Below, piece after piece: positions 1 to 10,722 of a DNA stretch of 26,402 nt (positions are counted from its first letter, which is position 1; every line of letters begins with the position of its first letter). Source of the stretch: Plakobranchus ocellatus (Eukaryota > Mollusca > Gastropoda > Plakobranchidae); assembly GCA_019648995.1 (NCBI GenBank), contig BLXT01004423.1, forward strand, positions 1,047,711 through 1,074,112, in the 5' to 3' direction. The position numbers and the translations under genes were made by a program. A model generated the notes under the pieces. The model was given only the letters and a program-made list of their open reading frames with translations, had not been told where the DNA came from and searched no databases.

Positions 1-626
1 AAAAAAAAAAAAAAAAAAAGCCCCATAATTTTTCCTTTTTATTCATATCACACTCACGCTGAGAGCAGCAAGAGCCAGGAATTTGTCTCCATCAATGTTG
101 GCTAAAAAATGGCAAGGCAGATCACCTCACCTTCTTTTGGACCCTGTTGGTATTTGGGATGATATTGTCACAAGCAGGTTTGAGACATTCATTATTTCTA
201 AAGAATTTTCCATAGCTGTCAAGACTTGTTGTAGAGACAGTTTATTTAATGTTTTGGTCCCAAAGCTGTTAATTACTAAAACCTTGAAAATCATGTACTG
301 AATGTATAATTTCTACAAAAATGTTAGCACTTTCTTTCTTATTCTTGTTTTTTAATTTAAAAATGGATGGTTGAGAGATCGCTGAGAGTTAGAACCCCCA
401 TGTTAGTGAATTTATAGGTCTATAGAATGTTGGAGATTTACGGTGGCACAGTGGCTAGCGAATCCTCCCTGAAATATGCAAGGACCCTTCTATCACGGGT
501 TCGAGCCCCTCTACCGGCACCCTTGCCTGACGGAGGGCCAGAAAGCTTGAGATCACCTTGTTGTATACTGGCTATTTACAAAAATCTAACCAAACCAATT
601 TATTTTAATTTTGTTTCATCAAAAAG
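1..626 (+). other. Incomplete intron upstream of the first visible exon
   Basis: It begins with 19 A residues, probably a contig edge. Positions 83-301 are open but show no recognisable protein. A tRNA-derived SINE head lies at 440-530. A pyrimidine-rich stretch at 601-626 ends in the acceptor used for exon 1. No upstream PRKDC exon is recognisable here, so the preceding exon should be to the left of the window. Confidence 0.6.
440..530 (+). mobile_element. tRNA-derived SINE head (degenerate)
   Basis: A Pol III type-2 promoter is visible. The A box is TGGCACAGTGG at 444-454 and the B box is GGTTCGAGCCC at 498-508, 54 bp apart, as in tRNA genes. The arms do not fold into a full cloverleaf and the anticodon region is not intact, so this is a SINE head rather than a working tRNA. 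The tail probably runs toward about 600, within some 30 bp of the exon 1 acceptor, but its end is not clear. No second copy is visible in the window. Confidence 0.65.
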
Positions 627-834
627 AAACCTGTATCTGTGTCGACTGGCTGAAAAAGTTATTGGTGACGAGACTGGTGAAGTCATGGATTCTCAAGATT
701 CCCAGCTAGTTGGGGAGGCTGGGGAGCAGCAACTAGCCCAGATGTCTGTCAGTCTTCGCTTAGCCATGGCCAACAGCTGCCGCCTCCAGAACAATTTCAG
801 TGTCACTCTGAAGATGCTCAAAAACACAAAAGAT
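627..834 (+). CDS. PRKDC: PRKDC exon 1 of window (FAT domain)
   Basis: Encodes window residues 1-69; the first base completes a codon from the preceding exon. [19 protein letters not shown] at the end matches the human FAT helix around NSCRM...NFSLAMKLLK. The left edge is the AG at 625-626 after a T-rich stretch. It is an AAG acceptor, so it is less certain than the others. The donor is GTGGGT at 835, which ends the exon in phase 0. Residues 22-26 contain two adjacent SQ motifs (DSQDSQ), the preferred target of DNA-PK/ATM-type kinases. The open frame extends left through the SINE to 427, but that is chance read-through of intron and repeat. Confidence 0.8.
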
Positions 835-3800
835 GTGGGTTGAAATCACTTAGTTTCCAATTTAGCCAATACTTATGATACAATTTGAAAGAATTTGTTT
901 TTACTTTAAAAGCTAATATTCTTTGGAGATCTAATATTTTTAACTCTTGTTGAACCAATTTTCTTTAGTGAGCTCTAACCTAACAGAAAGATTTCTACAG
1001 ATTTTAAACAAGAGAGCTTTTTTTTTCCTCTAGTGAGAGAAAGTTGGGAAAAAAAAAAAAAGGAATGTAAGTCATGCTCCATGCCATTCGCCTTTTGTAA
1101 AATATTTGCCTCATTTTTGGACATAGATTATTTTTAACACACCAAAGTTCGGTCAAATTTTGAAGTTTATAGAAAAAACCCAGGTAAATGTTTTCGACAG
1201 TCTGAATATTACTCACAAATCATTTTTAGTCCATTAAACATATTTTTTTTTTCACTGGCTTAATGAAGACTTGCAAGCAGCTAACAGACCCTGGATTGTT
1301 GATAGAATGGGTACATCTGTATGCCAAAACACATCAATCTAAAGCAAAAGGGCTCATTCAATGGACTGATGAAGTGTTCAATAATGTCTGCACAACTTTG
1401 GAACAACTTGGTAAGTGTTGAGCACCTGATTTGACTAAAGTTTACAGAAAACGATTTGGATTTGGTAACCAAGCTGCTAAGAACTATATTTTAACATTTA
1501 ATTTTGGGAATGAGAACAAACAAAAAGAATGTCATCTATTTGCATAAGTTTTGTATTAGTTGTTGAAATGGCTGCTGAAACAAAGATAAGATGTTTTTAT
1601 GCTCAATCGTAGGTGATCCTTTTGAACAAAGCTGTCACACACTATTTCTCAAAGCTAAATTAGTTCATTTCATTTGAAAAAAGAAAAGGAAAACTGAAAA
1701 AGGGCTCAGTTTTGTCTTTTTAAAAACAGATAAGTCCTACTCTGAAGTAGCCAAATGAACACAATTATCCATTGCATTAAGTCAATGGATGATACTGCAC
1801 ATTTTTATTGACTATGGCAGTATTGCCAGTGTGGATTGTTCAGGGAAAAAGAACCACCATTTTTAAAAAGTCCTTTTAAATTTAATTTTGATTTATTTAT
1901 TGATATTCCATTTCAAAAGCAATTTCATAATGTATTGTATTGTATTTTTCTGCTTTACCCAGACAAGATAAAAAAGAATCCTGTATTCTCAGAACGTCCA
2001 CATTTAGACCTTAGTCAGCATGTTTTGACTGGTTATTCACTTGACCTTTTGGTCTCAGGACTTTTGCTGCAGCCAAATGTAGGCCCTGGAATCAGGAATA
2101 AATTGGCATTCTATGCAGAACTGAAAAATTCAAATGCCAGCACTGGAGAGGTATGTAAAGACATCCCTTACCTTCTTGTACAAGCTTTGGCCTCAAATTT
2201 ATAAAAAACTTAGTGTTTCTCTATTACTGCACAACGTGCATTTCATATGACTACAGGTTTTAAAGAATAGCTTTATTGTTTATTTATACCTATATTTAGA
2301 ATTTTATGCGTTGATTTAAATCTCTACCTTTTCATAAAACTTTCTATCATCTAAACCTATAAATGGAAATGCCAGGAGCAACGACAAAAATAAAACATGC
2401 AATGAGCTTCATATGGGATGTCTTCTTATCACACTAGATTTTAAAATTTACTGTAGATGTAAAAATTTAGAAAATAAGAAATGTCTGACTGCTCCAGACA
2501 GACATGCTATCGTTTTGGAAATTCCAGATTTGTTCGAGAAATCTACCTGGAAATGACCTGTTTTCCAGAAATCCGCATTTTTATCACTAATTCCAGAACT
2601 TTGCTTTTTTGTGGCGGACAGTCTAGGTTTAGGCCCGTACCGCATTACGACAATTTTGTCCCAGGACAAAACAGTCTTGTCCCAGGCCAAGTTTTTTCAC
2701 TTCAGAACAGGTACCGCACTAGGACAGGACTGTCCCGGGACTTGCGTCACTGTGTATGCATCCGTGCTTTGTATTGCATTTTCAAAATGGGTGAAATAGA
2801 AGTAGCATGTATTTGTGCATTGTTGCTTCGTTTAAAAAAAAAAAAAGGCTCGCAGAAGAATATGTTGGGTGCATCCTCTGATGTCTCAAAGATTACTCAA
2901 GGGTCAATTCCACACTCTTTACTGTGAGCTACGATGTTACAAAGTTTTATGGGTACTACAGGATGAGCATAGCCTTGCTTTTTACATCTTTATTGCATTA
3001 GTCACTGTCAGCTTTATATTATAAACATGGTTTACATTGTACTGCATTAATCAAAGTTTCTACCCAATTCGGATCAACATCCATTATGTCGAGAAAACAA
3101 AGAGTACTTTAACAGATTGAATAAAATATATTGAAATGCTAGAATCAGGAAGTAGATCTTGTGAATTTTTTAAAGTAATGAAGTTGAAGATCGTGACTGA
3201 TCTCACTGAGATAGACTGCACGGTGCTGCATGGTGCTTGCACACTTTGCTTTCTTGACAGGTGGCGTCAGATAGTCTAGGACAAATTTGTCCTAGTGCGG
3301 TAGGCAGCTCTAAATTATTACCATCACAATTGAAAATCACTTGGGACTGGGACAGTCCTGTTCCACCGATTTTGTAGCAATTCACAACGGCGCAGGACTC
3401 AATAGGACAAAAAAGTCCTGTCCCGTTAGGTGCAGTACCTTCCTCTACAGTTCATACATTACGACCTTAGGACAGGACTGTCCCGGGACCGTCCTGTCGT
3501 GGTGCGGTACGGGCCTAAAACAAAATAAGACAAAAAAATTGATGGCACTAACACTGCAACACACTTTTCAGACAAACTTATTATATGTATAACACTCTTG
3601 GCTAGACCTTTTCTTTTTCATAAAAATCAAAAAAAAAAAAACACTTGCAGTCACCATGCATGCATCTTGCAGGCTGAAGAGAGGTTTGGATGGGGTGGGC
3701 AATCCTATCAATGCAGTGCATACATTATTTCTAGACCTACAATCACTGACTCTTGATGCGTTGAGGGTTAATTGTTTGCACTGTGACGTTACTCACCTGG

Positions 3801-6800
3801 ACCAGGTTTTTTTTCAGCAGATATAACTTTGCCTGGAAGCCAAGTTAAAAAAATTCTGTCAGCAAATTTGAAATCAGCTATTTGAAATTAGGGGAATCAT
3901 CGTGGCAAAATTAAATTTTTTATAGAAATTAACAAATTGGGATAAATTTTTTCCCATTGTTAATCTGTCAACTAAAAGTTAATAATTTTGCATGATGATG
4001 GTATTTTTTAACATCCTCTTATTTTGTAAGGGAATAAGCTATTTTGTCATATTACCCATCATTTTGTGCAGAATTGAATGGAGATTCATTCTCTAATAAC
4101 ATTTTTGTCATATTTTATGTATTTTCAGAACAATATGCATTTAATTAAAAGAAAAAATCAAATCCAAAAACGAAAAAATCGCATGCATCAACAAATTCAA
4201 GGAAGAAAAAAATTCAGTTTTGATGAAAATTTCATGACATATTTATTTTAACCTAAAACAATATCTGTGGAAACAGAAAAAGTCAAACACAGCAAAAAAT
4301 ACATATTTGGTGTGTTTGGTATGGACGTGAAGTGACAGTGTGAATTTTGAAAATCAAGCATCAAGAAAAAAAAAATACAGCAAGTTCAAACTTGAAGTAA
4401 GTGACTTTTTCAGGTCCTGCCTGGTGTATAAATCTGGAAATCGGAGACCAGCTCCTCTCACAGGTTCAAAATTAGGCACAGGGGTTGTAGGTCCAATGTC
4501 AGCCAGCCTTCGCACATCAGGGTCTGGGGCATAGTGTAGGGCATGGCTGTTGTTCCATGGTACATTGCTAATGAATCAGAAAGAAAAAAAAAAGGATTTA
4601 GTATCAGAAAAAATTAGAATGATTCATACTCACCATATTATTGTGAATTCCTAGCCTTATCAATTTCAAATTTTCCTTAGATCTCACCAAAATCATGAAT
4701 CATAAAGACATGTCTTGCTCTACTTCCTTGTTGTAGATCTAGATTTAGATCTAGAAGTGATCAGAAAAATGTAAGATGGCGGAAGGGAAGCAAAACAACG
4801 CTCGGGATGAAATGTGCATTTTTACTTAGCTTGTTTATTGTATTTTTATTGAATATAGTATCAAAATATATCTTTTTAGGTTTCAGAATATCTTATCTTT
4901 CAATAGAAAATATTCAAAAGCCAAAAATTATTACAAAAGTGCTTCATTTGGGCCGCAGAGAATGGGGGCATGGCAGTTAAAGATAATTGTTTAAACTTTG
5001 ACACTAACTATATGCGCATTGTGTTTTGAGTGTAGAGGAGTCCAAGCACTGATCTTGAGGCTCGGTGCCAGACGTTCTGATGCTAGACTCTAGCCGTTGC
5101 CGATCCTGTGATAATTATGAACTACCTGTAGATCAAGAACTTAATATGCAATCAGGCCTGCAAATCTTTGATGAATTTATGTCTTTTCAAAGTGACCAAA
5201 ATGAAATTGCTCTACACAGAATTCCTGTTTGCAAGAGACTATATCATCATATTAAAAAATTCATCCAGGTTTTTCGTGTTTTAGGAATGGAATATGAGAT
5301 TGTTTAATGTACTTATTTTCTGAGAAAAGCTAGTCAAATTGAATTCTAATGGCAACATTTGAAATCAGTGACCCAAAATCAAACAAGTCATTCAACTACA
5401 AGTAGAATGAAAATTTCAACAGTAATTTTTCTTTTCTTATGTTGTAACTTAGGCCGTTTTTCTCAACATTATCGTAAACAGATTGTTATGTATGCGCGGA
5501 GGCTATATATATTAGGCAAGTTGGCTTAGTGTCTTCGCCAATTTAGACAGCAATTGATATCCTGTACACTCTCCCCCATCTTAAATGTATACCTGTATTA
5601 TTTTAAGGACTTTTTAAAAACAAAATAGACTTACTTAAAATGAATGCATTTTTTTTTTCAATCAGCAGCAATTACCGTCATATTCAGGTTTGTTGCGCAT
5701 TTTTATCTAATGATCTGCATTTTTCCCCATGATGTTCCTTAAAAATTTTTTCAAGAGTAGGCATGTCTGTTCAGGTTACAAAAAAAGGCAAACAGCTATG
5801 ATAACCTCTTGGAGTCCTGTTGGCTCTTATTGATTCTTAATGTAATTTTTAGATCTAAACTTGCTGAAAAAAATATCTGCAACAAAACTTTTCTTTTTTG
5901 GCTGAAAATGGGTTTATCAGTTTAAAAATGCTAAAAGCAGTTAGTGTCTGAGTCATATATATGCCTATGTTAGTATTAGAAATTCCTGTACTTATATTTG
6001 AAATAATTTTTTGTTTACCTGGAGGCTGCCTTGGATTGGAGCTTAAGATTTTGAAATCCTTAACTGTTGAAATTTAAGTGGCAAAGAAACACAAATATCA
6101 GATATGATTCAAAGAGTTGCTATGATACAAGCAAAATTTTTTTAAAAGTCCAAACCTTGGGGGAAAATTTGTAATAAAAGACTTCAAAAGTGTATTTTAT
6201 GAATGTTGATATTTTCTTAGACATTGAAAAGGAAACAGAAATTGAAGAAATGTTTTTTTTTTAGGCTACTGGCATTAAAAGAAAGTGGAATTCTACTGAA
6301 ATAATTCACAGAATGATGATAACATAATATTGAAAACTAAAGAAAAAAGACCAAAACATTTTAGGGTTTCTTCAAATTGTAAAGTGGACTACTAGATCTT
6401 CCTTTCAAAGCAAAAACGGAAAGCATAATGACACAAAGATTTATTTATTAAGAGGCCTTATATTGATCGGCAAAAGTAAAAAACTAGCAACATATAAGCT
6501 TGTTGTGAGCTCAAAACCAGCAAAATGAATAATGAACCACTTTTCTTTGATTCTAACTTTGGTGATATACATTTTTAATCAACTAGTATAAATCTAAAAA
6601 AGTGAAACTGCAAAGGCTTTCACCGTTGCAACAACAAGGCTGCGCTTCCTGTCAGAATTAGATGCTAAGCACCCAAGATACTATGTGGATGGGCAAATTG
6701 TTTGGAAAAAAACATTTTGTCAATGGCCAAATCGCTTGCAGTTACAGCAGCATCTGACCTCTAGTCTAAATTTATTTGCAAATTTTTGTATGTATGGTAA

Positions 6801-9800
6801 TTTTTTGTTAGCATTTCTTTTTATGCTTTCAATTATTTGTGATTTGTCCCTAAACCAAAATAGGTTATTCTTATTTTCGCCAATTTTAGGTGAAGAAAGA
6901 ATCATCTTCATGACACACCTGCCTTCAATTTGATTGTAACAATAAAAGGAAGATTGTATTTTGAAATGATGTAGATGATTTCAAGTGAAACTTGGATTGT
7001 GTTTTTCTCAGTGCATGTTTTTTGGTCACAAAAAAAAAATCTCCCTTCCAAGATTTATGTACTGATTTTCTTGAAATATGGTATAGTTGTTGCCCATGAT
7101 ATTGTCTGTATTTAACAGAGGTTTTTTTTTTTATCAATATCAGTTTCTTTTAGTAATTTTTCATGAAAAATGAAGTCAAAGCTACTTTTAGTCATATATA
7201 GACTATCAAAATGTATTTAAAAAAAACTTTTCAAGATATTTGAAAGGAAATAAATTCGATTACTTTTGAGATACTGTATTGGAAAATATGGCAGTAAAGT
7301 TTCAAATGATTTGAAGTTCAACTGTAGGAGGACAGATTTTAAGAATCACTTAATTTGCTGATTGCAGTTCAAGATGGCAGCCGTTACCATGGCAACATGG
7401 TGAAAAAAAAATTTTTTTTGTTAACTTTTTTCTATTTGTATCACTGCATCACTGAGGTGTGCTTACCACTAAGACATTGTGTAAAAATTTCAAACGCCAC
7501 TGTATTGTAGAAGGTTGTTTATTAAAACATCTCGGTGGAAATAAAGATAGTTTTGGGGATATTTGAATCTTAGTAATAACTTGAGGGTTCTGCTTTAAAT
7601 CAAAACAGGAGAGAGGCAGGTGCAGACAAAAGCGAATTTGGGAAACTTTAAAAGACAAGTGAGAGGAACAGTGCTGAAAATATATCAGTGGTACTTAAAT
7701 AGGTCGAACAATATTGTTGGACTCATATGAAATTTCAGAGTTTATCATGATTAGTAAAAGTCTTCTGGGAAAGCCTTCTGCAAATTTTTGGCGTGAAAAT
7801 GTCAAGGGGTTTAACCGTAAAAACATACATGTACCAAAAAGTTGTCTATTTAAACGTGCATTGTGGACAATATAATTCCTTTATGCCATGAAAAGGATCA
7901 GGTGTTTTTATTTTTTTGGATCATAAGAACTTAAAATCAACATGCACATTAATCATTGTCAAACAGAATGATAGTTTTGTCAATTGGAAGTGTACATAAT
8001 TCGGTATTTACAGGCGTAGTGAAGGCCGGTTGTACTGTTTGAGTGCTAAATATTTTTTTGCATTTTTCTCAAAAATAAAGCATCCATACATTTACATCCT
8101 TAAAGACTGATACCACAGATATGCTTTTAAAGATGACATTATGTAAAAGAATAAAAATCTGTGATTTACTATTGTCTCTCAGATCTAGATCTTGACAAAA
8201 AAAAAGCTTAAGATTTTTCTTTTTTTTTTTTGTTGCTAGATTGCAGCAGGCCTTGTACAAAAAGGATTCCAGACACTTAAGTCTGTTGTTGCTGCATCTG
8301 ATCTAATGGGTCAAAGTTTTCATGGTACAAATGCCACAGTTATGACATCTGATGTCGCCCACTTGGAGCTTGCAAAATTCTGTGACAAGTACTTGCATCT
8401 TAAAGATGATGGTTAGACTCTCACCACTTTCATGATCAAATTATAATGTTATAATTTTATCTTTTTACTTTTTTTGAGGGGGGGGGGGGCTCTAAACCCA
8501 TAGCTTTAATAATCTAATTTAATCAAATATTAAATTTTACATTAAAATTCCCATCAGTTGAAATCTTGCTATTCTGCTTGCAAATGACTGCTTAGCTATT
8601 TCTTTTGCAGGTTACTTCATCACAATTTATTTTTGTATCCTATTAGCTTATAAATTGAACAAATGTATATCATTTTTGTAACCCTCAATCATTTGTGTGG
8701 TGGCCTTCAAAAATCTGTCAAATGTGCCCAACAAAAATATTGAGATTTTGGTATTTTCAGTTAGCTGAGATGTTACTGAATAATAGGTAGTTTGAATTTT
8801 GTTGATATCTTATCTAGTAGCTGAGTTACGCTAGTTTGAAGGGACAAAACGTGATAAAGTGGAAACTGAGAAAATCGTGTCTGAAGTTTATACATGTATT
8901 TTTTTCATTATTTTTCATGTATACAGGCAGTTTACCTACTTTAAGTTACATAGAATCAAAGATAAATCATGTTGGAAAGTAGAAGCTACAAAAAAGCATG
9001 TTTTCATGATTTCCTTTCATTCTTGCCCAGCATCTAGATTGTGCAATGTTCTATATTGTGCAATATCAATATTCTATATTTTTATATCTCTATATCTAAA
9101 TCCAGGTCTAGATGAGCCAAAAACAACATGATTTGAATTTAGATCTAGATCAGAAGTGCGTTTTTATGAAATTTTGAATGCTATAAGCTTTAATAAAAAC
9201 ATGGTCTTTTTTATAGTTATTGAAACATGATCTAGATTATCTTGAATTAGGCGTGTTGTCCCATCTAAGGCTAGATTGGGGCGGGGCTCAACTTGTGTTC
9301 TTTTGCTTATCTCTTCTTTCACCTCTAAATCACTGCCTTGCTCGCAGTCAGAAGACTGCAGAGCCCTTTCCAAGAAGTAATTTTCTATTATATCTCTTAA
9401 GTTTTCATCAAAGGACAAATTAGACAGTCCTAAAGCTCTCAAATCATTCAAATACTTGGCACATAGCACTAGATCTAAAGAAATAGCCATCTTGAAACTA
9501 TGGACACAATCTACTTGGTGACCAAAAGGAGATGTTGTTTTTAGTTTAAAATAACTTAAATTAAGCAAACAGTTAATGTTTCTTAATTGTAAATATAAAT
9601 TCAAATATATGTTAAACTTCATGGGGATTCACAGAACTTGTGCATCGCTGAAAGAATAGAAATTGACCTCAACAACGATGATAGGCAAGCAGATGCGGAT
9701 AACTATATTTCTGGGCACTACTTTATTCTTTTAAAATTCCTTTTCTATTCATGGGCACACTTCATGAATGAAGACTTGAAAAAAAGATTTAAAGAATGGT

Positions 9801-10649
9801 ATGTAACATGATAGGGTAAGCATGAGATATCTGCGAGAAAAAAAACCCCCAAAAAATCGGCCTTCTTTGATGATTATCGGTAAATTTTTGCTCTATCTGC
9901 CTGTGAAAAATAATTGTTTTAAAATACTTGAAGCTAATTTTTAACATTAAAATTTTTCAAAGAGTTATCTAGAATAGTTCAAGAATCTATTTTTATCAAT
10001 GACTAAAAATCGACTTGGTATGACCTTACAATGCATTTCAGGCCCTAGCTCAAATTTTGCATTTACCGACAAGCGACGGGTTTCTGTATGCCACCACACA
10101 TTTGTTATCGTTTTATCTGGGGTTTTGTTGTTTTTTTTTTTAACCAGCAGAGATGAATTGCCATCTATCACTAGATTAAATGATTGTGAAAATATTTTCC
10201 TGTAATTTTTCTGAATTATCTGGACCATCGCTGGAAGCTAGTTTCTGAATCAAGTCCCAGGTCAATACATGAGCAAGACACATTTCTCTCTGCAGTGATT
10301 AGGAAATAGCTGTTTCAATGGCATCTTCATCAAAAGTATAGGTTAATGATTTGAATAAATCAATCCATTTGCCATACAGAAACAAAACAAACATATATAG
10401 TTATCCATCTTCTCTTATATCTGCACAGGTGGGCTTTACCCAGATTGTGATTTGACAAAGTTCCCTGTTACTGCTGTGGTCTGCCTTCTGTCAGCAATGA
10501 AAGGAGGTGTAGTGGAAGCCAGGCAAAGATTTCCACGACTGCTTCAAATCGCAGATGCATATCCAGAAGTCAAAGATGTGTTTATAAAAAAGGTTTGATT
10601 TTTTATTATGTAATAAACCAGATAAAAACAGCATCTTTCTCTCTCTCTT

Positions 10650-10722
<73 letters not shown>

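Larger units (their letters stand above)
2151..8239 (+). other. Intron 3 (6.1 kb), repeat-bearing
   Basis: Phase 0. It contains an inverted-repeat element at 2628-3519, a minus-strand exon-like frame at 4406-4567, a short minus-strand exon-like segment at 3797-3832, and weakly coding-like + frames at 5065-5307 and 6595-6760. The rest (about 5310-6590 and 6770-8170) is AT-rich sequence in which I see nothing specific. A T-tract at 8218-8231 precedes the acceptor GTTGCTAG. Confidence 0.7.
8412..10428 (+). other. Intron 4
   Basis: Phase 1. It contains a run of 12 G at 8478-8489, several TAGATCTAGA-type words at 9103-9480, a minus-strand frame at 9167-9490 and a + frame at 9608-9811. The remaining stretches 8490-9100 and 9812-10390 show nothing I can name. 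Confidence 0.7.

Noticed and set aside
440-530. Functional tRNA gene
   Set aside because: A and B boxes are present, but the acceptor stem and anticodon arm do not pair properly; it fits a SINE head.
427-843. 138-codon + frame as a single gene
   Set aside because: It spans a SINE head, intron and PRKDC exon 1; only 627-834 is coding.
2481-2927. 148-codon + frame
   Set aside because: It crosses the inverted-repeat element boundary at 2628 and reads through palindromic words; no protein-like core.
3640-3720. Third minus-strand exon-like piece ([16 protein letters not shown])
   Set aside because: It has only a weak acceptor-like site, no donor and too few residues to support.
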